64,000 bases of DNA from Bryobacterales bacterium (GTDB taxonomy: Bacteria; Acidobacteriota; Terriglobia; Bryobacterales; UBA6623). The stretch spans positions 1 through 64,000 of the forward strand of contig JAPPMB010000006.1 in the NCBI GenBank assembly GCA_028819255.1, read 5' to 3'. This document shows positions 44,974 through 52,839 of this stretch, one piece after another. The notes beneath the pieces are model-generated. The model was given only the letters and a program-made list of their open reading frames with translations. It searched no databases and was not told the DNA's origin. The position numbers and the translations under genes are program-made. Numbering within the stretch: position 1 is the first letter of the stretch; the number at the start of each line of letters is the position of its first letter.

Positions 44974-46062
44974 CTAGTCTGTCATCGCTTCCTGATTAGA
45001 GGGTGAATTTTCCTTGTCGTCAGTAGCACTTCGTTTCCAACCATCGACTATCGCTGAAAGCAGGTCCTCAAGAGGCGGGGCCATCGTTGTCCATACGTCT
45101 CTGGACATACCGACATCTAAGGCACTGTAGCTTTTCTGGTTCCTGACAGCTGCTGGCACATCTACACAGAATTGGTTTACGGCATCACCGGCAACTTTTT
45201 CTGCCCTCGGGCTCAGAGTGAGAAGCAAAGAGCCGGGCTTTTGTGTGTCGAGGTAAAGGGTAGCGTACGAACGCAGCGTCGGCCTGCCCTCACTTGTCTT
45301 TTCCTGTAGGCTAAAGGAGTAGGATGTCTTACCGGGCCACCGGTAGCTGCTGGGCATTCGAGTCTCTATGAAGCTTGCCGTCTCCTCAAGAAAGTTCTTA
45401 ACGCCGAGACGCTCGGCCGCTTCGTGTAGACCCGCTTGATTGCTCACTTTCGTTGAGCGGTTCCTAGTGGGGGTGGGCGCAATGCTCTTGGCTTGGCGTG
45501 CCAAGAGAAGCTTCCCTTCGTGCGTGAAACCATGGAATGTTAGAAGCTGGATCTCGACCCCGCTCTGGGCTAGGAAGTCCACGATGCGATGAGCGCGTTC
45601 ATCCGCTCCCAAGCCGACAAGCACGATCTTCGGCGGATTGATCAGAAAACCAGTTTCATTCGGAAATTCTTGCTGATACCAATCCGCGAAGTCCTCTCGC
45701 GACTCAATGCCATTCTGACCAGAATGCTCGTCGACCAATCGCGCAAACTTGTCCTCTCCATGCACGGCAAGATCGGAAGCGTAATCGAGCGCCTGGGCGA
45801 CTGCATCACGAGTGAGCGTACCGCGCTTCAACTCAAACACAACCAGACGTCCGTCGGCGTCTACGCCCAGAAGATCCAGTGGGCCGCCCTCGGTTGGCAA
45901 TTGACGTCCGACGAGGGTGAGATTGTCCATCAGGAGGTCCGGCGAGCTGACCAGTAGATCCTCAAGTTGTTGTTCCGTTTCGGCGGTATCGATGTCCGTA
46001 ACAGCGGTAGCTTTACGAGTGCCACCCGACGACTCCACTGACCATAACTTGATTTTCTGCAT
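44974..46062 (-). CDS. NucS/DUF91-like PD-(D/E)XK nuclease
   Basis: A 362-residue protein. The N-terminal part holds the restriction-type core: LEDLLVSSPDLL at 33-44, Asp63 (PLDLLGVD), and Glu77-x-Lys79 in VVFELKRG, the PD-(D/E)XK residues, followed by ALDYASDL. This resembles NucS/DUF91 proteins, which cut at mismatches or flaps, though true NucS has an N-terminal dimer domain not clear here. The C-terminal 180 residues (GLHEAAERLGVKNFLEETAS onward) form a separate alpha/beta region unknown to me. It sits at the low-GC island together with the secreted protein, and may be accessory defence or repair. No partner methylase. Confidence 0.75.
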   Translation of the reverse strand: MQKIKLWSVESSGGTRKATAVTDIDTAETEQQLEDLLVSSPDLLMDNLTLVGRQLPTEGGPLDLLGVDADGRLVVFELKRGTLTRDAVAQALDYASDLAVHGEDKFARLVDEHSGQNGIESREDFADWYQQEFPNETGFLINPPKIVLVGLGADERAHRIVDFLAQSGVEIQLLTFHGFTHEGKLLLARQAKSIAPTPTRNRSTKVSNQAGLHEAAERLGVKNFLEETASFIETRMPSSYRWPGKTSYSFSLQEKTSEGRPTLRSYATLYLDTQKPGSLLLTLSPRAEKVAGDAVNQFCVDVPAAVRNQKSYSALDVGMSRDVWTTMAPPLEDLLSAIVDGWKRSATDDKENSPSNQEAMTD

Positions 46063-46783
46063 TCAGTGCCCCTCCGGTGATCCGTCTGGCCTGCTCCGGC
46101 TCAGTCCCGCGTAAATTCGTGAGAATCAATCCTGCTCGCGTTTCACTCACCGCCACCATCGACATGGGCTCTCCGCTCATGCCCTTGGAATCTATTCTCC
46201 CACAACCCAAGAGCACGAACCACACTGGACTGGGGCAGGCAGATCGGCCACGGCTTCCGCGATCGGAACTAATCTGTCTCGTTCGTGGCTCGCAGTGATT
46301 CTCCTCTGTTTGCCACTCACCACTGAGGGCGAGCGAGATGCTACCTGGGCATTCACCGGTGGCGCTTAACCGACCCCCACGCTAGGCGGCTTGGTCTTGA
46401 GTTGAGGCTCGAAACTCGTCCATGAAGTCCACGGCTGGACCGAGCGGTCACGTCCATTCACGGTCACGAAGGGCCAAGGACATCCGTATCATCCCGGTGG
46501 AAAGAATAGTGGGGAGAGAGGTGACAGAAGATTCATAACTCGTTTATATCGAATGGTTTACGGAACTTATTAAAACAGTCCGCAGAATAGCGGAGGCTGG
46601 TCACCAATCGGGACTCAAGACCGCCGTTAGACCGCCTAGCCGCCCGGTAGTCGGCGGGACTGGGCCACAAGCGCCACGCGCGATCGCACGAATAGGGGTC
46701 GGCAACCGGAGCATCCGGATGCCACTGGCAGGATGTGAATCCCTCGCGGCGGAGATAGGTGTCTCGAATCCCTGCCCTCCCAA
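46063..46783. other. Intergenic stretch, low in GC around 46.5 kb
   Basis: Contains no recognisable gene. A 30-bp stretch near 46535-46585 is AT-rich (ACTCGTTTATATCGAATGG, ACTTATTAAAACAG), a plausible promoter region for either side. Other parts are of mixed GC. Confidence 0.35.
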
Positions 46784-47797
46784 GTGCCGACCCCTCGGGT
46801 GTGGCAGGTCGCCGAGAGCGCGTGGCAAGTCCGCCTCCCGCTTCCTTCGGTTCAGGCCGGCGTCAACGTGTTCGTGGTCCGCGACCGGAACGGGTACGAA
46901 CTGGTCGACACAGCCATTTGGAGCGGAGACTGCCTCATGGGGCTCCAGACGTCGCTGGAGAGCCTTGGAGTCTCTTGGCCCTCGATCAGGGAGATTCTCT
47001 TCAGCCACTTCCATCCCGACCATCTCGGCGCTGCGGCCGAGATCCGCAGGCGATCCGGCACCCCGGTACGCATGCCCTGTCGCGAGGCGGAACTGGTGAG
47101 ACCGCCGGGGCCGAAACGGAAGTTCCTTGGCGAGGCGACGGAATTCCTAGTCGAGCACGGGATGCCAAGGACCGGGTAGCGACCGTGCGCGAACGAGCCA
47201 AGGCTGGGTAGGGCGCGTCCGAGCGGCTCGTGGTCGACGGGAGCATCGGCATGGGCGAGACGATCGAATTCCAAGGGAGTACGCAGGAAGCCGTGCCGGC
47301 GGCGGGCCACTCGCCCGCCAGGTGTGCCTCCACGGCCCCGATCAACGCGTCCTGTTCTCGACCGACGCCATCCTTCCCCGGGTCACGCCGAAGATCGGCA
47401 CGCACTGGTACCACCTGGACGATCCCCTCGGGGATTACCCTGGACGATCCCCTCGGGGATTACTTCGAGACCCTGTCTGTTCTGGAGGGGCTGGAGGTCG
47501 ACACTGGAAGTCGACACGCTCGGGCCCTCGCATGGGAAGCCTTTCCAAGGCGATCGCGAGTGGAACGCCAGCACGCGTCGTCATCATGAGCGGCGCTGCG
47601 GAACCATCCTCGAGTCGATGCCCGAAGCTCCTGTCGGCGCCTACGAGATCGCGGACGCCGTGTGGGGCGATGACATGAGCTTGGTGGACCATCGATTCGC
47701 GACAGCCAGAGCGCTGTCGCACCTGCACTACATGGCCATCCGCCGGCCAGTCGAGTGGGTCTCGTCCGATGGGACCACGCACTGGAAGCGGAGGTGA
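46784..47797 (+). pseudogene. Frameshifted MBL-fold metallo-hydrolase
   Basis: The first 131 residues are a metallo-beta-lactamase-fold N-terminus with the metal motif HFHPDHLG. The frame then stops at 47179. Downstream pieces in other frames continue the fold: GSIGMGETIEF, then QVCLHGPDQRVLFSTDAILP and VTPKIGTHWYHLDDPLGDY, then FETLSVLEGLEVD, and finally ADAVWGDDMSLVDHRFATAR to 47797. At least three frameshifts/stops are needed to join them. One is explained: a 25-bp tandem duplication at 47414-47463 shifts the frame. So this is a recently broken hydrolase. The intact form would be about 330 residues; homologues hydrolyse thioesters or lactones. Frames and boundaries between fragments are approximate. 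Confidence 0.8.
47414..47463 (+). repeat. 25-bp tandem duplication
   Basis: Two adjacent identical 25-bp copies, each beginning CCTGGACGATCCCCT. Because 25 is not a multiple of three, it destroys the reading frame of the MBL-fold gene. Downstream, GTCGACACT/GTCGACACG at 47498-47520 looks like another small duplication. Confidence 0.95.
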
Positions 47798-47833
47798 CTG
47801 CGGCTGGCCGGGTGTCTACGATAGTCGATTCCA

Positions 47834-48778
47834 ATGCCTGGGTTCAGAGTCATCGCCGACGGCCCCCTCGATGACATCGTGCTCGGTTTCGCGGGTCCGT
47901 CAATCGAGTTCCTGCCGTGGGATGTGGCCGTCAACGGCACCTCCGAGCCCGTCGACGGAATATACACGTACGGCCATCCCCGCTTGGACGGTGCGATGCT
48001 TGACGGGATCGCCGGCGTCAGAATCATCAGCAACTACGGGGTCGGCGTCGATCACATCAACGTGCCGGACGCCGAATCACGGGGCATCCCCGTCGGCAAC
48101 ACGCCCAACGTTCTGGACGGAGCCACTGCTGACGCCGGCTTCGCGCTGCTGCTTGCAGCTGCCCGGCGGATCGTCGAAGGGGACCGCTACGCCCGCTCGC
48201 CGGAATTCCTGCACTACGACCCCGGCTTCATGCTCGGCCGGGAAGTACACTCCACCACCCTCGGCATCGTCGGTCTGGGCAACATCGGCCGCCAGGTCGC
48301 TCGCAGGGCCCTAGGGTTCGACATGCGGGTGCTCTACAGGAACCGGAACCGGAACTTCGACGCGGAATCGGAACTCGGCGTCGAGTACGCGACCTTGGAC
48401 GACTTGCTGCGCCGGTCCGACTTCGTGGTCCTTACCTGTCCTCTGACTGACGAGACAGAGCACCTGATCGATGCCTCGGCGCTGCGCAAGATGAAGCGTA
48501 CGGCGACGCTCGTGAACATTGCCAGAGGGCCGATCGTCGACACGCAGGCCCTGTACGAGGCGCTGCGCAGCGGCGTCATCGGGAGCGCCGGGCTGGACGT
48601 GACCGATCCCGAGCCCCTGCCCCGGGACCATCCGCTGCTGGATCTTCCCAATGTCACCATCCTGCCCCATCTCGGGACCGCGACCACCGAGACGCACCGC
48701 AGGATGGCAGAGATCTCGATGAAGAATCTGCGGCGCGGGCTCGATCGCAAGCCGCTGCTGCACCAAGTGCGCATCTGA
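47834..48778 (+). CDS. D-2-hydroxyacid dehydrogenase (hydroxypyruvate/glyoxylate reductase-like)
   Basis: A 314-residue NAD(P)-dependent dehydrogenase. The dinucleotide fingerprint GLGNIG is at 147-152 followed by LYRNRNRN, whose arginines after strand 2 favour NADP(H). Catalytic residues are Arg231 (NIARGPIVD), Glu260 (DVTDPEPL) and His279 (PHLGTAT), the family triad. YGVGVDHINVPDA at 68-80 is the substrate-side loop. Likely reduces glyoxylate, hydroxypyruvate or a 2-oxoacid to the D-hydroxyacid in the cytoplasm. ATG at 47834 is in place. It begins 36 bp after the broken MBL gene. Confidence 0.88.
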   Translation: MPGFRVIADGPLDDIVLGFAGPSIEFLPWDVAVNGTSEPVDGIYTYGHPRLDGAMLDGIAGVRIISNYGVGVDHINVPDAESRGIPVGNTPNVLDGATADAGFALLLAAARRIVEGDRYARSPEFLHYDPGFMLGREVHSTTLGIVGLGNIGRQVARRALGFDMRVLYRNRNRNFDAESELGVEYATLDDLLRRSDFVVLTCPLTDETEHLIDASALRKMKRTATLVNIARGPIVDTQALYEALRSGVIGSAGLDVTDPEPLPRDHPLLDLPNVTILPHLGTATTETHRRMAEISMKNLRRGLDRKPLLHQVRI

Positions 48779-48818
48779 AGAGGGGACTCCGCGAGCCGCC
48801 CGCCGGCTGCGACGCGCC
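48779..48818. other. Short gap
   Basis: 40 bp between the dehydrogenase stop and the redoxin remnant; nothing seen. Confidence 0.3.
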
Positions 48819-49292
48819 TCAGAGAAGCGCCTCGATGCGCCGGGCAAGGTCTGCCTCGCCCATGGCGCCGTGGTGGTGGAGGCGGGCCACGCCGGATCGA
48901 TCCACCAGCACGACCGCGCTGAACGACACAGGCACGCTGAGCACGAGACTGTCCTTGGAGATGTGCGACTCGATGTAGGCGCGATCGGGTGAGGCGTCGG
49001 CCCTTGCGGCAGGTAGTCGGGAATGAAGTTCAGCCGAACCTTGGCCCACACAATTCCGGACGAGGTGCTGGATCTCCGGCCCGACTTCATTGAGCACTAG
49101 CTTGCCCACCGGGCCCGGGACCCCAACGACCGGGCCTAAGGCCGTACGAAGTTCCTGTCTGAGTGGAAGCACATGATCCAAGTCTGGGCGGACTAGCTGG
49201 ACTGGCTCGAGGCCGGAGCAGAAACTGAGTAGGCACTTCGCGCGGCTGCCGCCTCGAACATCCGAAGAATTCCCAAGAGTTCCAGCACGCAA
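48819..49292 (-). pseudogene. Probable remnant of a thioredoxin/TlpA-like redoxin
   Basis: The last about 45 residues read VPVSFSAVVLVDRSGVARLH then GAMGEADLARRIEALL, the familiar C-terminal end of redoxin-type proteins (VPVTFLIDRSG... then EEDLxxRIxxLL). Upstream, DRAYIESHISKDSLVL fits the region after the active-site helix, but the CxxC active site is not found, and the N-terminal half does not fold as a thioredoxin domain. I read it as a decayed copy, with the frame broken or extensively mutated. Evidence is by eye only. Confidence 0.4.
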
Positions 49293-49448
49293 AGTTGGAG
49301 CCCGCCGTTTCCGGATACGTGAACCACGCCCCCACGGTGTGGTGCGGCCCTAGGCGGTGCGCAACTGCCTTCCTGCGAAGGATCGCTGGCTCCGGGAGCG
49401 GCCGCGGCAAGAATTGACCCCTTATCCGGCCTGCGGGTATTCTGAGAC
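49293..49448. other. Upstream region of the DUF433 gene
   Basis: Non-coding as far as I can see; presumably holds the promoter of the toxin-antitoxin pair. Confidence 0.3.
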
Positions 49449-49676
49449 TTGAACCGAATGGATCGCATCACCGTGGATCCGGAAAAGAGAGGGGGAAGGC
49501 CTTGCCTTCGCGGGCTCAGGATCACCGTGTACGATGTCCTTGACTATCTGGCGTCCGGGATGGCGGAAGCGGAGATCCTAGCGGATTTCCCGGACCTTGA
49601 GCGCGAAGACATCCGGGCTGCGCTGGCGTTCGCTGCGGAGCGCGAGCGCAGGCTCGTTTCAATCCCGCCCGTGTGA
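49449..49676 (+). CDS. DUF433 antitoxin-like protein
   Basis: A 75-residue DUF433 protein (RITVDPEKRGGRPCLRGLRI then YDVLDYLASGMAEAEILADF and FPDLEREDIRAALAFAAERE), a VapB-like helix-turn-helix antitoxin that binds its own promoter. It overlaps the next gene by 4 bp (GTGA), the usual arrangement of a toxin-antitoxin pair. Confidence 0.85.
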   Translation: MNRMDRITVDPEKRGGRPCLRGLRITVYDVLDYLASGMAEAEILADFPDLEREDIRAALAFAAERERRLVSIPPV

Positions 49677-50005
49677 AGCTCCTCCTTGACGAGAACCTGT
49701 CCCCGCGTCTCGGCGGCGGCTTGGCAGACATGTTCGAGGGGTCCGTCCACGTGCGGCATGTGGGGCTGGCGCGAGCGACGGATGCCGCGATCTGGGCCTA
49801 CGCCGGGGACCACGGCCTAACCATCATTTCGAAGGACTCGGATTTCCACCAGATGAGCTTCGTGTGGGGTCCGCCTCCCAAAGTCATTTGGATTCGGCGG
49901 GGCAACTGTACGACGGCGGACATCGGGGCGTTAGTGCGATCCAACCGAGACGTGATTCTGGCGTTTGGGGCCGATCCGGAGGCGGCGTTCCTAGCACTCT
50001 CGTAG
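49673..50005 (+). CDS. DUF5615 PIN-like toxin
   Basis: A 110-residue protein with LLLDENLSPRL at the N-terminus (the acidic Asp-Glu pair of the PIN-like site), then VGLARATDAAIWAYA and LTIISKDSDFHQMS (Asp of the second acidic cluster). Members are ribonuclease-type toxins neutralised by DUF433 partners. It starts with GTG inside the antitoxin stop codon and has no separate ribosome-binding site, so translation is coupled. Confidence 0.85.
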   Translation: MKLLLDENLSPRLGGGLADMFEGSVHVRHVGLARATDAAIWAYAGDHGLTIISKDSDFHQMSFVWGPPPKVIWIRRGNCTTADIGALVRSNRDVILAFGADPEAAFLALS

Positions 50006-51003
50006 GCAATCGCGGACATTGGCGGGGGTTTGCCGCCTCCGGTTTCGGCCCTGCCACGCGGATGCTCCGAACCCGTCCGTCGTGTCGCCTCCCGAAGTTG
50101 CCGGAACATGCTCCGCGTTGGACACAACTCTCGGGAAGGCCCGATGACCAGATCGAACGAGAAGCTGATCGCTGCAGGCTGGGCGTGGTCGCCGGTCGAT
50201 GCGGGGTGTGTGCACCGGTCGGCGGAATAGGCGAGCGATCCTGCTCGCCGCGGTCAGACGCACGCTCAAGCCTTAGAGGTTCTGCGTTCTCGAAGGTGCG
50301 GATCAGGGTGCCGGCCATCCGGACTATGCCCTCAACGCGGTGAAGCGGCTGCAGAAGGTCCACCCAACAAGGGGACAGATTCCCGAGCGCGCCTTGGCCG
50401 AGGTGAAGGAGGTGGAGGAGGACGCTCGGGCGACCGCCAAGTCGAATCAGGTCCGGCGGTTCCGACTGGTGCACGTGTCGAACCTACGCAACGCCGTTCT
50501 GGCGGGCTCGGACGGCTTAGGCGGTCGAGCCAAGCTAAGGGAATCCCGGCTGGCGGGTGATACGGACGACTTCTGGAGCAACGTGAAGAGACCCCGCAGC
50601 TTCGCCCGCGAACTCGGCGCGAGCGACGGGGAGCATTCTTGCCATCCTCTCTCGCGCCGCGTCGCTCTGGCCTTCTCCAAGGCCCGTTTCATGTGTCGCA
50701 GACGGCACCGATCCTTGGGGCGAGCACACCCGCGAGGCTCTGCGTCGGCCGGCGACGGCGATTTCCCGATCCAATGCATACGATGTTGACTGCGTCGTTC
50801 GCTGGATAGCCGATGCGGAAGTGACAGAGCTGCTGCTGCCGCGGCAGCAGCAGGGACTTCGCAACGACGGAAAACCGGGTTCATCGGAATCCTCCGAGCA
50901 CGACCAACCATGGAATCGGCTGCGCCGGCATCCTGCAAGCCAGACATTCCGCGAAACCCGTGAACACGATCGAGTGACGAATCGTGGCAGGAACCGGTTG
51001 TGG
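50006..51003. other. 998-bp stretch without a convincing gene
   Basis: Frames on both strands are open but give no domain. A perfect 24-bp palindrome lies at 50830-50853. This might be decayed coding DNA. Confidence 0.35.
50830..50853. repeat. Perfect 24-bp palindrome
   Basis: CTGCTGCTGCCG followed by its exact mirror complement, centre between 50841 and 50842. It consists of CTG triplets and may be a protein-binding site, a transcription hairpin or triplet slippage. There is no T-tract beside it. Confidence 0.8.
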
Positions 51004-52839
51004 TCAGGCAGTCGGCATCGGGTTTCGCAGCGGCCTGAATTCTTCCCTGGCCCGGTCGATCGCGTCGGTGATCGAGTCCCCTTCCTGAAACCAGAGACGT
51101 CCCCGAAGACGCACCGTCTCTGCTGGGGCGCAGTCGGGAAAGACCGGATCCGAATGCAGGCATGGGCAGCGGTCGTTTCCCCAGCATCGGCCGGAGCGTT
51201 CCCATGCAGTCAGAATCCATCGGCCTCCGTCGTCGGAACGGACCGCCGCGACGGGAGGATCGAAGACCTTGTTCCCCACAGTCTGAGCAGTGAATCCAGC
51301 CGCGCCCTTGAGCATCACACAGAGCTGCGTCCTCAAGCCGGCGAGTGTCCGATCCAGACCGTTGCGGAGCCAAAGACCCAGCTCCACAGCATCGGGACCG
51401 GGCCGCAGCGACGATCCAAAGGCCACTCCGTTTGGAAGCGTCCATTCGAGGTCAAGTCCGCCTCCGGGAACCTCTCGGAAGTCGACGTTGTCCAGCCACA
51501 CGTTCCGATCGTTCCAGATCGTTGGCACGTGGGTATGCGCCAAGAACAGGTGGCCCATGTCCGACGTGATGAGTTCCGGCAGGTCGATGACGACGTAGCT
51601 GTCCGGATCCCATGGCAGGAACACGCTCGCTTTCGTACCGCGCAGGGGGTCGATTGCCCCTTCGAGAAACCCGATGCGAGGGTGGCGCCCGCCCGGATAG
51701 GGCATGATCTCCACCGCTCCGGGACTGCGGGCGCTCTCCGCGGCGGCCTTCTGTTCGTACTCGGACACCTCCGGTTCCGTCAGGCTCGCCACGGCGACAG
51801 CCTCGTCCGACGTATAGCGATGTCTCGCCATGATCCCCATCCAGCGGGACAGGTCTGCGCGAGTCTGGACCAGTTCGATGGGCTGATCGAGGTCACTGTC
51901 CAGAACCGGAGGATTCCGGAGATGCTCGGTCGGGTCATTCACGCTTGACGCCGGCAGCATGTCTTCCAAGTCCCTCAGGGCAAGGACTCTGAACCCTTGG
52001 CGCCGCAATTCCTGCATGCACTCGCGAAAAAGCGCAGGCGGGGTATGGACCCAGGCGTGCGCGACGTCCGGCACCCCGTGAAACTGCAGGACGACGACCC
52101 CCTCTCTGCGACGGTCCAGGATGCGTCGGAAAAGGTCGAGCGACCATCCGGGCACGGAGTTTCCGGTCGAAGGAATCAGCAATGCATCGTGGCGGGCCGG
52201 GTCAAAGGCGAGGCCCGCATCGAGGGCGCGGTTGTCGAGTTCGGGCGAGAGGCCACGACGCGCCAGCCGGTAGCCGAGTCCGCGCAGCTTCTTCAGTGCC
52301 TCGGGGCCGAAGCGATTCCCGCACCAAGCGAAGCTGACCGGCTTCTCGACCCCGACCTTGGCGAGCTCGTTCTCGACCAGCGCCAGCTCGCCCTCCAGCC
52401 GCGCAGCGTGCTTGGGAACGGAGAAGTCGGCATGCGACCAGGAGTGGTTTCCGATCTCGAACCCCATTCCGGCGATCTCGGCGATCTCGTCCCACGACAT
52501 GAAATTCTCGCGGTCGTCCATCCATCGATGGGTGACGAAGAATGTCCCGGAAAAGCCCAGATCCGCCAAGTATGGCGCAACGAATCGCCTGTGAGACGTC
52601 ACCGCATCATCAAAGGTCAGTACCGCGATCGAGTCGGGCGCAGAGCAACCGAACAGCGCCGATGCTCCGGCTGCGGAAGCGCTTCCCAAGAGCTCCCGGC
52701 GGGATACGACGGCGCTCGTCGCGCCGCTGATCGAGCAACGCGCCGGCCTCTCTCGCAGCCGAACGCCGCGATCGATTCCCTGTGAATTACGGGCGCTCTC
52801 CTGCTGGCGGCGCCCATCGCTCGGTTTGGGTGATGTCAT
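51004..52839 (-). CDS. Polysaccharide-deacetylase (NodB) family lipoprotein
   Basis: A 611-residue exported protein. The N-terminal tail contains SRRELLGSASAAGASALFGC: twin-arginine motif at 47-48 and a lipobox Cys65. NodB domain follows: metal aspartates 77-78 (LTFDDAV) and histidines 132 and 136 (NHSWSH). These deacetylate acetylated sugars in glycans. The C-terminal 270 residues are an extra beta-rich region (LPWDPDSYVVIDLPELITSD, WNDRNVWLDNVDFREVPGGG) unknown to me. ATG at 52839 starts inside the sulfatase gene (53-bp overlap); an ATG at 52854 is possible. The very long N-terminal tail before the Tat motif is unusual. Confidence 0.82.
   Translation of the reverse strand: MTSPKPSDGRRQQESARNSQGIDRGVRLRERPARCSISGATSAVVSRRELLGSASAAGASALFGCSAPDSIAVLTFDDAVTSHRRFVAPYLADLGFSGTFFVTHRWMDDRENFMSWDEIAEIAGMGFEIGNHSWSHADFSVPKHAARLEGELALVENELAKVGVEKPVSFAWCGNRFGPEALKKLRGLGYRLARRGLSPELDNRALDAGLAFDPARHDALLIPSTGNSVPGWSLDLFRRILDRRREGVVVLQFHGVPDVAHAWVHTPPALFRECMQELRRQGFRVLALRDLEDMLPASSVNDPTEHLRNPPVLDSDLDQPIELVQTRADLSRWMGIMARHRYTSDEAVAVASLTEPEVSEYEQKAAAESARSPGAVEIMPYPGGRHPRIGFLEGAIDPLRGTKASVFLPWDPDSYVVIDLPELITSDMGHLFLAHTHVPTIWNDRNVWLDNVDFREVPGGGLDLEWTLPNGVAFGSSLRPGPDAVELGLWLRNGLDRTLAGLRTQLCVMLKGAAGFTAQTVGNKVFDPPVAAVRSDDGGRWILTAWERSGRCWGNDRCPCLHSDPVFPDCAPAETVRLRGRLWFQEGDSITDAIDRAREEFRPLRNPMPTA

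Noticed and set aside
46013-46225. A 70-codon minus-strand frame starting MWFVLLGCGRIDSKG that resembles a lipoprotein leader
   Set aside because: It overlaps the start of the NucS-like gene on the same strand and the leader is too short; likely chance.
47414-47463. Tandem 25-bp repeats as a start of a CRISPR array
   Set aside because: Only two copies without spacers, inside a pseudogene.
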